A program made the translations under genes and the position numbers. The notes below the pieces were generated by a model. That model worked only from the letters and a program-made list of their open reading frames with translations. It was not told the DNA's origin and made no database searches. Positions 35,184-44,134 of a stretch of DNA of 64,000 nt are shown here, one piece after another (the first letter of the stretch is position 1; the number at the start of each line of letters is the position of its first letter). Source of the DNA: JAFGNV01 sp964612485 (GTDB taxonomy: Bacteria > Chloroflexota > Anaerolineae > 4572-78 > J111); assembly GCA_964612485.1 (NCBI GenBank), contig CAZTFF010000010.1:1-64000 (forward strand), given 5' to 3'.

Positions 35184-36752
35184 ATGCCGCGTATGGATAG
35201 CCATGATACCCCCCAGGTTGATGAAACAGCGCCGGCTCGTTTCGCCAGAAACGTAATTTACGTCGCGCTGCTGTGGCTGCTGTTCAGCCTGACGGCCTGT
35301 AGTTTAGCCCCTTCCTCGTTGATGGTTCAGGCCGGGCTTATCACCCCCACCCCAACGCCCGACCCCTTCCGCCACTACCGCGCCGCGTTGCAGCCCCGGA
35401 TGAGCCGCGACATCGAAGCACTTGGCCCCCTGCCGCGCTGCCACATCACGGCGCAATTGAGTCCCGATGGATCCCGGTTGGCGGGCACCGCACAGGTGAT
35501 TGTTCCTTCGCCGGGGCCGGAAGTTGTTTTTCGGCTTTATCCCAATCTTGATAATTACGGCGGCGCCATGATGGTGACTTCGGCCCAAATCAATGGCGCG
35601 CCGGTTAACATAGAAACGATAGCCAACAACACCGCTATTCGCCTGCCTGTGGAACTCACCGCCGCCGGGGGAACCCCAGCCGATGGGCAAACACCGGCGG
35701 AAATTTCTGTCCGGCTCAATTTTGAAGTTGATCTCAAAAGCCGGCCCGGTTTGGATAATTCAGATTACACCTTATTTGGCTGGGATGGGCCGGTTTTGAG
35801 TTTACCGGGTTTTTATCCCACCCTGGTCGTGCAGCAAAACGGCACCTGGATTTTGGATGACCCGCCCGCGCACGGCGATGTACTTTTTAATGCGGTGGCA
35901 CTGTATCAGGTTGACATCACCCTGCCGCCAAATCTGGTTCTGGCCAATGGCGCAGCCGTCACCTTGAATGTGATTGACAATGCCAATTCCCGCACCTGGC
36001 AACTGGCCGGCGGCCCGCTGCGAGACGTTACGCTCATTGCCGGGCCGTTCCAATCGATTAGCGAGCAAGCCGCCGGGACAACCGTCACTTCCTATTTTCT
36101 GCCGGGCTACGAAGCCGCCGGACGGGCGGTACTGGCCCACGCGGCGGCATCGCTGCGGCTTTACAGCGATGCCTACGGCCCGTATCCCTACACCGAGTTG
36201 GAGTTAGCCCAAGCGCCACTCAACGTGCGGGGGATGGAATACACCGGCCTGCTGCTGATTGGGGAAGACCTTTACCAGGAGCAACGCGAATTCCTTACAT
36301 TTTTGGTAGCCCATGAAGTTGGCCATCAATGGTGGTACGCCGTAGTGGGCAATAACCCCTACCGCCACCCTTGGCTGGATGAAGGCTTGACCGAATACGG
36401 CGCGTTTGATTACTACCGGGGCGTTTTTGGCCGGTCCGAAGCCGAAAAGTTGCTCACCGGCCGCTGGGAAATCCCTTTCGACTGGGCGGCGGGCGGCGGC
36501 ATGCAAGGTGTGGTCGATCAACCTGCCGCTGTTTTTGACCCGGTAGAATATGAACTGTTTGTCTACGCGAAGGCCGCGCTTTTTTTCAACGCCCTGCGGG
36601 AGCAGGTGGGCGAAGATATGTATTTTCAAATATTACAAACCTACTACGCCGAAAATCGGTATAAAATCGTCACCCCCCAGACATTTTTAGCCACCGCCGA
36701 ACGCGTCTCCGGCCAAAATCTCAACGCGCTGGCCGAACAATGGCTACGGTAA
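35184..36752 (+). CDS. M1-family zinc peptidase, lipoprotein
   Basis: About 522 residues from the ATG that follows a GGCGGGGG run; an ATG three codons later, or one 60 bases earlier, is possible. A transmembrane stretch ends in the lipobox FSLTACS, so it is probably a lipoprotein on the outer face of the membrane. The zinc site HEVGHQWW (His about 377/381) is followed at the correct distance by the third ligand in LDEGLTEYGAFDY. The substrate-side motif is GMEYTGL rather than GAMEN, as in many distant M1 members. The C-terminal half is shorter than in full aminopeptidase N. It forms a tandem pair with the next gene. Confidence 0.88.
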   Translation: MPRMDSHDTPQVDETAPARFARNVIYVALLWLLFSLTACSLAPSSLMVQAGLITPTPTPDPFRHYRAALQPRMSRDIEALGPLPRCHITAQLSPDGSRLAGTAQVIVPSPGPEVVFRLYPNLDNYGGAMMVTSAQINGAPVNIETIANNTAIRLPVELTAAGGTPADGQTPAEISVRLNFEVDLKSRPGLDNSDYTLFGWDGPVLSLPGFYPTLVVQQNGTWILDDPPAHGDVLFNAVALYQVDITLPPNLVLANGAAVTLNVIDNANSRTWQLAGGPLRDVTLIAGPFQSISEQAAGTTVTSYFLPGYEAAGRAVLAHAAASLRLYSDAYGPYPYTELELAQAPLNVRGMEYTGLLLIGEDLYQEQREFLTFLVAHEVGHQWWYAVVGNNPYRHPWLDEGLTEYGAFDYYRGVFGRSEAEKLLTGRWEIPFDWAAGGGMQGVVDQPAAVFDPVEYELFVYAKAALFFNALREQVGEDMYFQILQTYYAENRYKIVTPQTFLATAERVSGQNLNALAEQWLR

Positions 36753-36808
36753 TCCTAGCCAAAAAGTTCTAGGCCAAATTTCTCCTTTTAACCTTTGTTA
36801 AGATCGAT

Positions 36809-36814
36809 TATAAT
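36809..36814 (+). promoter_or_regulatory. Candidate -10 of the second peptidase gene
   Basis: A perfect TATAAT lies 32 bases before the ATG. The hexamer 17 bases upstream (TTTTAA) is a weak -35 match, so only the -10 is convincing. Confidence 0.4.
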
Positions 36815-36845
36815 ACAAGTATCCCACGCATAAGAGTCGAGAATT

Positions 36846-38495
36846 ATGAATCAAACAAAAACCCTGATTATACTTCCTCTCCTGCTGATCACGTTAGCAG
36901 CCTGTAATCCGTCATCAGCCGGGCCGCCGCCCACAGCACAAAAAGAAGTGGAAGACGCTGCGGCTCTTACACCGCCCACCCCAACGCCCACCGTTACCCC
37001 CTCTCCTATGCCGGAGCCTTCGCCCACACCCACCGACCCACCGCCGCCTATTCCTGCCCGGCTAAAACCTATGTTGGAACAACCGGTGGATGGGTTGGAA
37101 GTATATCAACCCGCCATGCGGCCTGAATTTTGGGGGGATGTAGATACGGTAGCGCAAAGTGGCGCCAGCCGCTACACCATCGAAGCGAGGCTTGATCCCC
37201 AAACCTTTGATAATGAAGACGGCTTGATGCTGGAGGGTCTGGAACGGGTTCAGTATACCAATACCGAAACCGTAGCTCTGGAAGAAATTTATTTCCGTTT
37301 ATATCCCAACCTGCCGGCCTATAACGGCGACATGGACATCAAGACTGTTGTTGTCAACGGCCGGGTGGTTGAGCCGGAACTTCAGGCCGAAAATACCGCC
37401 CTGCGCGTTCCGTTGATGCAGCCGCTGGCGCCGGGTGAAAGCATCGACATCAGTTTGATGTATACCCTGCTAATTCCTACCGAACCTGAGTTTGGATACA
37501 ATATTTTTGTCTACACGGATGATACCATCACCCTGGCCGGATTTTATCCGGCGGTGGCCGTGTATGATGAATCGGGCTGGGATACCGGCATCCCTCCTTA
37601 TTACGGCGACGCGCCCTATTTGGACGTGGCACTCTATCAGGTACAATTAACCGTACCGCAAGAAATGGTAGTCACCGCATCGGGCAGCGAGGTTGGCCGG
37701 CAGAAAAATAACGACGGAACCCAAACCCTGTCGCTGGTGTCCGGCCCCATCCGCGAGTTTTACATCGCGATGGGTTTGGATTACGAAGTTGCCAGCGAAA
37801 CGGTTGATGGAATCGTGGTCAACAGCCACTATCCGGGCCAGGTGGAGGAGGGCGGGCAGCAAGCCCTGCGAAATGCCGCCGATGCTTTGCGCGTATACAA
37901 CCAGGCGTTCGGCCCCTATCCTTATGCTGAGTTTGACATTGTGGCTACCCCCACCACTGCCGGCGGCATCGAATACGCCGGCATTGTAGCCATCAACCAA
38001 CAGCTTTACGAGTTTCCCGGCATGTTCTTTCAGCAGGCGATTGCCCACGAAGTGGCCCATCAATGGTGGTATAATGTAGTTGGCAACCACCAGGTTGAGG
38101 AACCATGGCTGGATGAATCCTTAACCAATTACAGCACCGTTTTGTATTGGGAAGCCGTGGCCGGCGAGGAAGAAGTGGCCCAGGTTATTGACGGCTACTT
38201 TCTGGGGCCATACAAAAAAGCCCAGGAAACCAACCAGGACAGACCCGTGGTTGGCCCGGTATCCGATTTTTCAGAGCGTGATTACGGCATTATTGTCTAT
38301 GGCAAGGGGCCGCTTTTTTTTGAAGCGCTGCGCGAAAAAGTGGGTGACGAGACTTACCTGGACATCTTGCAAACTTACTACCAACAGTACAAATACCAGA
38401 TCGCCACCGGCGAGGAGCTATTGAACGTTATTGAAACCGTATCGGGCCGGAAGATTGATCCCTTGTTTGAGCAGTGGATGGAAAGCCCGGAATAG
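36846..38495 (+). CDS. M1-family zinc peptidase, lipoprotein (paralogue)
   Basis: 549 residues. A signal peptide ends in LITLAACNPS (lipobox), then a Pro/Thr/Glu-rich linker to about residue 70. The peptidase domain has HEVAHQWW (His401/His405) and the downstream ligand in LDESLTNYSTVLY, with GGIEYAGI as the exopeptidase-type motif. It matches the preceding peptidase over most of its length (GFYP, DVALYQVQLTVP, SGPIREF, GPYPYAE and FFEALREKVGD blocks) and so is a tandem duplicate that has diverged. Substrates are unknown; peptide scavenging outside the cell is inferred. Confidence 0.9.
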   Translation: MNQTKTLIILPLLLITLAACNPSSAGPPPTAQKEVEDAAALTPPTPTPTVTPSPMPEPSPTPTDPPPPIPARLKPMLEQPVDGLEVYQPAMRPEFWGDVDTVAQSGASRYTIEARLDPQTFDNEDGLMLEGLERVQYTNTETVALEEIYFRLYPNLPAYNGDMDIKTVVVNGRVVEPELQAENTALRVPLMQPLAPGESIDISLMYTLLIPTEPEFGYNIFVYTDDTITLAGFYPAVAVYDESGWDTGIPPYYGDAPYLDVALYQVQLTVPQEMVVTASGSEVGRQKNNDGTQTLSLVSGPIREFYIAMGLDYEVASETVDGIVVNSHYPGQVEEGGQQALRNAADALRVYNQAFGPYPYAEFDIVATPTTAGGIEYAGIVAINQQLYEFPGMFFQQAIAHEVAHQWWYNVVGNHQVEEPWLDESLTNYSTVLYWEAVAGEEEVAQVIDGYFLGPYKKAQETNQDRPVVGPVSDFSERDYGIIVYGKGPLFFEALREKVGDETYLDILQTYYQQYKYQIATGEELLNVIETVSGRKIDPLFEQWMESPE

Positions 38496-38529
38496 TACTT
38501 TAGGTTCCTATATCCAACACCCTCTAACG

Positions 38530-38538
38530 TGATATAAT
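38530..38538 (+). promoter_or_regulatory. Extended -10 promoter upstream of the CpaF-type gene
   Basis: TGATATAAT, an extended -10 (TGN before TATAAT), lies 58 bases before the ATG. No good -35 is present, as is common for extended -10 promoters. Confidence 0.5.
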
Positions 38539-38596
38539 AAACCTCGTATCGACCGCGTATCGAAACAATGGACCATCCGCCAATCTCTAACCCGAC

Positions 38597-40048
38597 TTGC
38601 GAGGAGTAAAAACGATGCCCATCTCAAACCTAAAAAGAATTGGAGATACGCCCCCCAAACCCGAACCGGCCAAACCGGCAGTCCCTCCGCCGGAATCCAC
38701 GCTGGTGGGACTGCCTTTGGAACCGGATGATCCGGTTGCCCCTCCCCAGCGCGGCTCGATCAGCCGCGAGCGCTCGGAGCAGGCTAGATTGCAGCTCTGG
38801 CTGGCCGATAAACTGCGCCAATCCATTGCGCCGGATGTTCCGCTGGATGTTCCCCTGGAGCGAACTGCGGACCGGGAAAAAGTTATCCAACAACGCTACC
38901 AGCAGGCCAAGCAGCGGGCCAACATCAAAATTCCGGCCAACGTACCCGAAGCAACGTTTTACAACAACGTGCTGGATGAGATTTTTGGCTTTGGCCCCTT
39001 GGAAGTGCTGTTTCGAGAAGACACCATCAGCGAAGTAATGGTCAACGGCCCCTACATTATTTATATCGAACAAAACGGCAAGCTCAGAGAGTCGGGTATC
39101 AAGTTTTTGGATGATGACCATGTGGAACGCATCATCAAACGCATTGTCAAACCACTGGGCCGGGTGGTTGACGGCGATACGCCGCTGGTTGACGCCCGGC
39201 TGCCGGACGGTTCGCGGGTCAACGCCGTCATTCGCCCCTGCGCCATCGATGGCCCCAGCATCACCATCAGAAAATTCTCCAAAGACAAATTGACCATTGA
39301 AGATTTGATCCGCTTCGGCTCGGTCACGCCCAATATGGCCAAATTTTTGGAAGCCTGCGTAGTCTCCCGGCTGAATATTGTGGTTTCAGGCGGAACCGGC
39401 TCCGGTAAAACCACGCTGCTGAATATTCTTTCCAGCTATATCCCCGAAGACGAGCGGATTGTAACCATTGAAGACGCCGCCGAACTCCAACTCCAGCAGC
39501 GCCACGTGGTGCGGCTGGAAACCAAAAAACCAACGCCCACCAATCCCAACGAAGTTTCTATCCGCGACCTGGTGGTCAACTCCCTGCGGATGCGGCCCGA
39601 ACGAGTGGTGATTGGCGAGTGCCGCAGCGGGGAAGCCCTGGATATGCTGCAAGCGATGAACACCGGCCACGACGGCAGTTTGACCACTATCCACGCCAAC
39701 TCACCGCGCGATTGTATCTCGCGGTTGGAAACGCTGGTGTTGATGGCCGGCGTTGATCTGCCCCTGCAGGTGGTTCGCCGCCAGATTGCGTCGGCCATTC
39801 ATTTGATTGTGCAGGCCAGCCGGCTGCGCGACGGCTCCCGCAAAGTGACCTACATCACCGAAATTCAAGGCATCGAAGGAGACACGCCTGTTTTGCAAGA
39901 CCTGTTTAAATTTACGGAAACCGGCGAGCAGGATGGCAAAGTTGTGGGCGACATGGAACCGGGCGGGCTGCGCCCGAAGTGCGAACCGAAATTACGCAAC
40001 CACGGCTTTAACTTTACCGCCGATATGTTTATGAAAACCGGCGGTTAG
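38597..40048 (+). CDS. cpaF: CpaF/TadA-type secretion ATPase
   Basis: 483 residues. A proline-rich N-terminus and an N-terminal domain (FGPLEVLFREDTISEVMVNGP) precede the RecA-like motor. The motor has Walker A GGTGSGKTT (about 265-273), the Asp box ERIVTIEDAAELQL, Walker B RVVIGECRSGEALDML and the His box TGHDGSLTTIHANSPRD. Such ATPases power Tad pili or related type II/IV secretion machines. No tadB/C, pilin or peptidase gene is adjacent, so it is an orphan here. A GGAG-type ribosome-binding site precedes the ATG. A 15-bp hairpin follows. Confidence 0.9.
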   Translation: MRGVKTMPISNLKRIGDTPPKPEPAKPAVPPPESTLVGLPLEPDDPVAPPQRGSISRERSEQARLQLWLADKLRQSIAPDVPLDVPLERTADREKVIQQRYQQAKQRANIKIPANVPEATFYNNVLDEIFGFGPLEVLFREDTISEVMVNGPYIIYIEQNGKLRESGIKFLDDDHVERIIKRIVKPLGRVVDGDTPLVDARLPDGSRVNAVIRPCAIDGPSITIRKFSKDKLTIEDLIRFGSVTPNMAKFLEACVVSRLNIVVSGGTGSGKTTLLNILSSYIPEDERIVTIEDAAELQLQQRHVVRLETKKPTPTNPNEVSIRDLVVNSLRMRPERVVIGECRSGEALDMLQAMNTGHDGSLTTIHANSPRDCISRLETLVLMAGVDLPLQVVRRQIASAIHLIVQASRLRDGSRKVTYITEIQGIEGDTPVLQDLFKFTETGEQDGKVVGDMEPGGLRPKCEPKLRNHGFNFTADMFMKTGG

Positions 40049-40063
40049 CAGCCTGTCGGAAAA

Positions 40064-40100
40064 AGACCTCAAAGGTTTCCATTAAAAACCTTTGAGGTCT
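40064..40100. terminator. 15-bp perfect hairpin after the CpaF gene
   Basis: AGACCTCAAAGGTTT (40064-40078) and its exact complement ending at 40100 are separated by 7 bases, 16 bases after the stop. There is no T tract, so it may be a repeat element serving as a transcript end. Confidence 0.55.
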
Positions 40101-40165
40101 GACACTGATAATTGGTCTTTAACAAGTTGTAATTACAAAAAGTTGATTGAACACCGGAAATACGC

Positions 40166-42274
40166 ATGGTTATGTTACTACCTGACAGCCCCGATGTACG
40201 CTCGCGGATCGATGTTTTATACCTGGTTACGCGCGAATTCAACGCCGGCCTGGATATTGAGCAAATCCTGAACCGGGTTTTGGCGGCTACCGTGGCCTCG
40301 GTGGGCGCCTCGGATGCCAGCCTGTTCATGTTTGATGAAACCGGCGAACTGGAAAACTTCTTTCTTATCAACAACTTTCAAATGCAAGAGCGCAGCCGGG
40401 AAACCATTGACACCATCCACAGACAGGGCCTCATTGCCTGGGTTAAAGAACACCGCGAAGACGTACTCATTGGCGACACCCGAACCGATGACCGCTGGTA
40501 TTTTGATGAAGACCATCCCGAATTACAAAAGGTGGGCAGCGCGGTTTCAGTGCCCATCCAACTCCCCGACCAGCTCATCGGTGTTTTAACCATTACGGCC
40601 ACCGAAACCAATTTTTTTGATGAAAGCAGCCTGGCCATGCTCTCGATCATTGCCGACCAGGCGGCTTTTGCCATTGCCAACGCGCGCCTCTTTGAGGCCG
40701 AACAGCACCGCCGCCGCCTGGCCGATACCCTGGCCTCGATTGCCCACACTATCAACTCCACGCTGGACCTCAACAAAGTGCTGGAACTTATTTTAGAGCA
40801 ACTGACGTTAGTAATTGAATACGACAGTTGCTCTATTTTTCTTTACGACAAAGAAAGCAACGCCCTGGTTGCCAGCGCCGCCCACGGCTTTGCTAAAGGG
40901 ATCAAACAGCATGCCCTCAAAATTATCCTGCCGATGCACAAAGACCTGCCCAATTATCGCGTCATCACCGAAAAAAGAGCCGTGGTTATTCCCGATGTCA
41001 GCCGGGAGCCGGGCTGGATCAAAGGATCATCCTCAGAAAAAATACGCAGTTGGATGGGCGTGCCCTTGATCGCGCGGGATGAGGTGATTGGCATGTTGAC
41101 CATCGACAGCTGCGAGGTCAACAAATATACCAATGATGATATCCAAGACATCCGGGCTTTTGCCGATCAGGCGGCCACCGCGGTGGCCAATGCCCAGGCC
41201 GTATCCCAATTGCAAGACGCCGAAGCCAGCTACACCGCCCTGTTTGAAAACAACACGGATATGATTGTGATTACCAATTACCAGGGTATGATACTCAACG
41301 CCAACCGCAAAGCGTGCCAGACTCTCTGGCAGGATAAAACCGATTTGATTGGGCACCACATCAGCCTCATCCACGCGTGCCTGAAAGATTACCTGGCCGA
41401 ACATAAAAAGCAGTTGCGGGCCTGGCAAGAAGTGGCCGTAGAAGTAGATGCGACCAACGCGCTCCAACAGAACATAGATCTGGAGTTCAAAGCCCGGCAA
41501 GTTCATTACAACGGCGCCGATTGCGTGCAGTGGGTGGGGCGGGATATTTCGGCCCGCAGAGAGGCGGAACGGCTGCGCCAGGATATGGTTAAAATGCTGG
41601 TTCACGATCTACGCGGCCCGCTGGGCAACCTGATCAGCACCATCGACCTGCTGCCCCGCCTCCTGGGGTCTACCAAAGACAATCCCGCGCTGGAGCAGGT
41701 ATTGGGCCTGGCCAACCGGAACAGCCAGGCGCTTAAAGATATGATCGACTCGATGTTGGATGTCAGCCAGCATGAACAGGGCAACGAGATTCCTCTCAAA
41801 CGGTACGAGGTGCGACTGGAGACCATCATCGACGCGGTGAGAGAACAGGTCTCGTCTAAAGCCGAGGCCAGACAAATGGAACTGATCTTTAATCCCCTGC
41901 CGGAGATGCCTCTTTTATGGGTGGATGAAAGCATGCTGCGCCGGGTGCTGGTCAATCTGGTAGACAACGCGCTGAAATACACGCCCGAAAAAGGCTCCGT
42001 TACCGTCGCCGCCGATTACGAGAACAACACGCTGCATCTTTCCGTATCCGACAACGGGCCGGGCATCAGCCAGGCGGACCAGACCCGTATTTTCAACAAA
42101 TTCACCCGCGTGGATCACTCGGCCAACGCTCCCTCCGGCGTGGGCCTGGGGCTGGCCTTTTGCAAGCTGGCCGTCGATGCCCACGGCGGCACCATCTCCA
42201 TCGAAAGCGACGGCATTGCCGGACGCGGCAGCACTTTCCACGTTTATATCCCCATTGAACAGCTTCATCTCTAA
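40166..42274 (+). CDS. GAF-GAF-PAS sensor histidine kinase
   Basis: 702 residues, no membrane segment, so probably cytoplasmic. Two GAF domains (about 15-170 and 190-340; each ends in a FADQAA-like or IADQAA-like helix), a PAS domain (about 355-465: ALFENNTDMIVITNYQG), a HisKA dimerisation helix with the phospho-acceptor in LVHDLRGPLGNL (His about 479), and a HATPase_c domain (about 590-700) with N-box NLVDNALKYTP, G1 SDNGPGI and G2 GVGLGLAF. It should autophosphorylate in response to an unknown ligand and donate to a response regulator. No regulator gene is adjacent, making it an orphan kinase. Confidence 0.93.
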   Translation: MVMLLPDSPDVRSRIDVLYLVTREFNAGLDIEQILNRVLAATVASVGASDASLFMFDETGELENFFLINNFQMQERSRETIDTIHRQGLIAWVKEHREDVLIGDTRTDDRWYFDEDHPELQKVGSAVSVPIQLPDQLIGVLTITATETNFFDESSLAMLSIIADQAAFAIANARLFEAEQHRRRLADTLASIAHTINSTLDLNKVLELILEQLTLVIEYDSCSIFLYDKESNALVASAAHGFAKGIKQHALKIILPMHKDLPNYRVITEKRAVVIPDVSREPGWIKGSSSEKIRSWMGVPLIARDEVIGMLTIDSCEVNKYTNDDIQDIRAFADQAATAVANAQAVSQLQDAEASYTALFENNTDMIVITNYQGMILNANRKACQTLWQDKTDLIGHHISLIHACLKDYLAEHKKQLRAWQEVAVEVDATNALQQNIDLEFKARQVHYNGADCVQWVGRDISARREAERLRQDMVKMLVHDLRGPLGNLISTIDLLPRLLGSTKDNPALEQVLGLANRNSQALKDMIDSMLDVSQHEQGNEIPLKRYEVRLETIIDAVREQVSSKAEARQMELIFNPLPEMPLLWVDESMLRRVLVNLVDNALKYTPEKGSVTVAADYENNTLHLSVSDNGPGISQADQTRIFNKFTRVDHSANAPSGVGLGLAFCKLAVDAHGGTISIESDGIAGRGSTFHVYIPIEQLHL

Positions 42275-42331
42275 CGTTGATGCAATGAATTTTAGGAATG
42301 AGAATTTAATAACTTACCCATTTCGCCAGGA

Positions 42332-42395
42332 GATTAGAGATTGGAAATTAGAGATTTCGTCGCTTACGCTTACGCCAATCTCCCAATCTCTAATC
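42332..42395. repeat. 13-bp inverted repeat (GATTAGAGATTGG type)
   Basis: GATTAGAGATTGG (42332-42344) and its exact complement (42383-42395) flank a 38-base loop. The word also appears near 33864. It is one of the palindromic families in the window and sits directly before a partial copy of the 100-bp element. Confidence 0.55.
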
Positions 42396-42417
42396 ACTAA
42401 TTTTTCAAATACGGAAG

Positions 42418-42492
42418 GTATCTTCTCAATATTTCGGGGGGACGAGGTCTGAGCCTGTCGAAGACCGTTGGTTTCGACAAGCTCAACCAACT
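42418..42492. mobile_element. Right-truncated copy of the 100-bp element
   Basis: It begins with the terminus GTATCTTCTCAATATTTCGG and contains the TGAGCCTGTCG / CGACAAGCTCA pair, but stops before the second terminus. The rest of the 300-base gap between the kinase and methyltransferase genes holds the preceding inverted repeat and no recognised promoter. Confidence 0.65.
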
Positions 42493-42575
42493 GGGCTGAA
42501 CGGTTATACCGCGCTTGCCTCCACAGCCGGGGTGAGGTATGATCTTACTATCTCAACCCAGCGAGAATACACCGC

Positions 42576-43352
42576 ATGACGTTAGACCTGATTGCCCAAT
42601 ATTATGATTTACTGTACGGCGATACCGATGACGATCTGTCGATGTGGGAGTTGCTCGCCTCGGAGACGGACGGCCCGCTCCTGGAAATTGGCTGCGGCAC
42701 CGGCCGATTGTTGGTGCCGCTGGCCCGGGCCGGCCACACTCTGACCGGCATCGACCTTTCAGAGATAGCGCTGAACCGCGCCCAAATAAAAATTGAAGCG
42801 GCGGGACTGACGGGCCAGATCACCTTGCACCAGGCCGATATGCGCAACTTTGACCTGCGATCCAAAACATTTGCCCTGGCCATGGTGCCGCTTAATACCT
42901 TAATGCACCTGCATACAATTGAAGATCAGATAGCCGCGTTGAAGGCCATTCACCGGCACTTGCGGCCGGACGGTACGCTGGTCATCGATCTGTTCCATCC
43001 CGATCCCGGTTTATTGGCTGAAGCGGACGGGCGGCTCTATTTTGAAGATGACGTTGTAGACCCCGCCACCGGCCACACCGTGCAGTGGTACTGGCGGCAC
43101 GATATTGATCTAGATACGCAACAGCGCCATCTGATCTACATTTTGGATGAGATCAACTCGCAAGGCGCGGTCCATCGCCGGCAAATCCCTTTCTCGCTGC
43201 GCTTTTTTTACCGTTACGAGATGGAATTGCTGCTGCGCCTGGGTGGTTTTTCCGTGGAAACAATTTTTGGCAGTTATGATCTTGAGCTATTCCACAGCCA
43301 CAGCCCCAGAATGATCTTTTTGGCCGGAAAATCAAATGAGGACGCGATATGA
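42576..43352 (+). CDS. Class I SAM-dependent methyltransferase
   Basis: 258 residues. Motif I LLEIGCGTGRLLVPLARAGH and the following acidic GIDLS strand bind S-adenosylmethionine; LHQADMRNFDL and the LRPDGTLVIDLFHP strand complete the Rossmann-like fold. The acceptor cannot be deduced. The C-terminal half (QWYWRHDIDLDTQQRHLIYI) resembles the small-molecule methyltransferase group. Its stop overlaps the next start by four bases (ATGA), so it forms an operon with the HipA-like kinase gene. Confidence 0.87.
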   Translation: MTLDLIAQYYDLLYGDTDDDLSMWELLASETDGPLLEIGCGTGRLLVPLARAGHTLTGIDLSEIALNRAQIKIEAAGLTGQITLHQADMRNFDLRSKTFALAMVPLNTLMHLHTIEDQIAALKAIHRHLRPDGTLVIDLFHPDPGLLAEADGRLYFEDDVVDPATGHTVQWYWRHDIDLDTQQRHLIYILDEINSQGAVHRRQIPFSLRFFYRYEMELLLRLGGFSVETIFGSYDLELFHSHSPRMIFLAGKSNEDAI

Positions 43353-44134
43353 TCAAAACCGTTACCGCTACCCGCTACATTACGCCCCTGCGCGAAGGCG
43401 GCTCGCTGCCGGCCATTGTCGAAGCCGATGACGGGCAGATGTACGTGATGAAATTTGTAGGGGCGGGCCAGGGGCCAAAGGCGCTCATCGCCGAACTGGT
43501 GGCCGGGGAAATTGGCCGCTCGCTGGGGCTACGCGTGCCCAAACTGGCGATCATCAAAATGGACCCGATGCTGGGCCGTTCCGAGCCAAACACCGAAATT
43601 CAAGACCTGCTGCAGCGCAGCGCGGGCCGGCTCAACCTGGGGCTGCGCTACCTGCCCCACGCGCTGGAATTCAATACCCTGATGCAGCCCCCGCCTGATC
43701 CGGCGCTGGCCTCGGCGGTGGTCTGGTTTGACGCCTACGTAACCAACGTGGACCGCACGGCGCGGAATGTGAACATGCTCATCTGGGAAGACGATTTGTG
43801 GTTGATCGATCACGGCGCGGCGTTGTATTTTCATCACAATTGGGACAATTACCTGGACCGCAGCCGCAGCCCCTTCACCCAGATCAAACACCACACCTTG
43901 CTGCCGATGGCCGCAACTCTTTCGGAAACCGACCGGTTGTTCCGCGCCCGTCTGAACCGCCAAATTATTACGCAAACCGTTGACCTGATTCCGGGTGAAT
44001 GGCTGGATCACGATGCCGATTTTGCCGGCCACGATGAACACCGCGCGGCCTATGTTGACTTTTTGGTCGAGCGGCTGGCCGCATCAGATAAATTTGTGGG
44101 GGAGGCGATCAATGCCCGCCAGCAGCTCGTTTGA
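43349..44134 (+). CDS. HipA-like kinase family protein
   Basis: 261 residues, shorter than full HipA (about 440) and matching the HipA_2-type single-domain proteins. Kinase-like landmarks: Lys35 in YVMKFV; the helix with AELVAGEIGRSLGLRVP; the catalytic loop TNVDRTARN (Asn133, Asp135, Arg136, Asn140); and a metal-binding LIDHGAALYFH (Asp154). It lacks an N-terminal HipA domain and there is no HipB-type antitoxin gene nearby. The overlapping neighbour is DUF3037, a known gene partner of this family. A kinase activity is inferred; target and cellular role are unknown. Confidence 0.82.
   Translation: MIKTVTATRYITPLREGGSLPAIVEADDGQMYVMKFVGAGQGPKALIAELVAGEIGRSLGLRVPKLAIIKMDPMLGRSEPNTEIQDLLQRSAGRLNLGLRYLPHALEFNTLMQPPPDPALASAVVWFDAYVTNVDRTARNVNMLIWEDDLWLIDHGAALYFHHNWDNYLDRSRSPFTQIKHHTLLPMAATLSETDRLFRARLNRQIITQTVDLIPGEWLDHDADFAGHDEHRAAYVDFLVERLAASDKFVGEAINARQQLV

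Noticed and set aside
43995..44111. N-terminal extension of the DUF3037 gene
   Set aside because: The extra 39 codons lie inside the kinase gene; the DUF3037 signature begins at the ATG with a GGAGG site at 44101.
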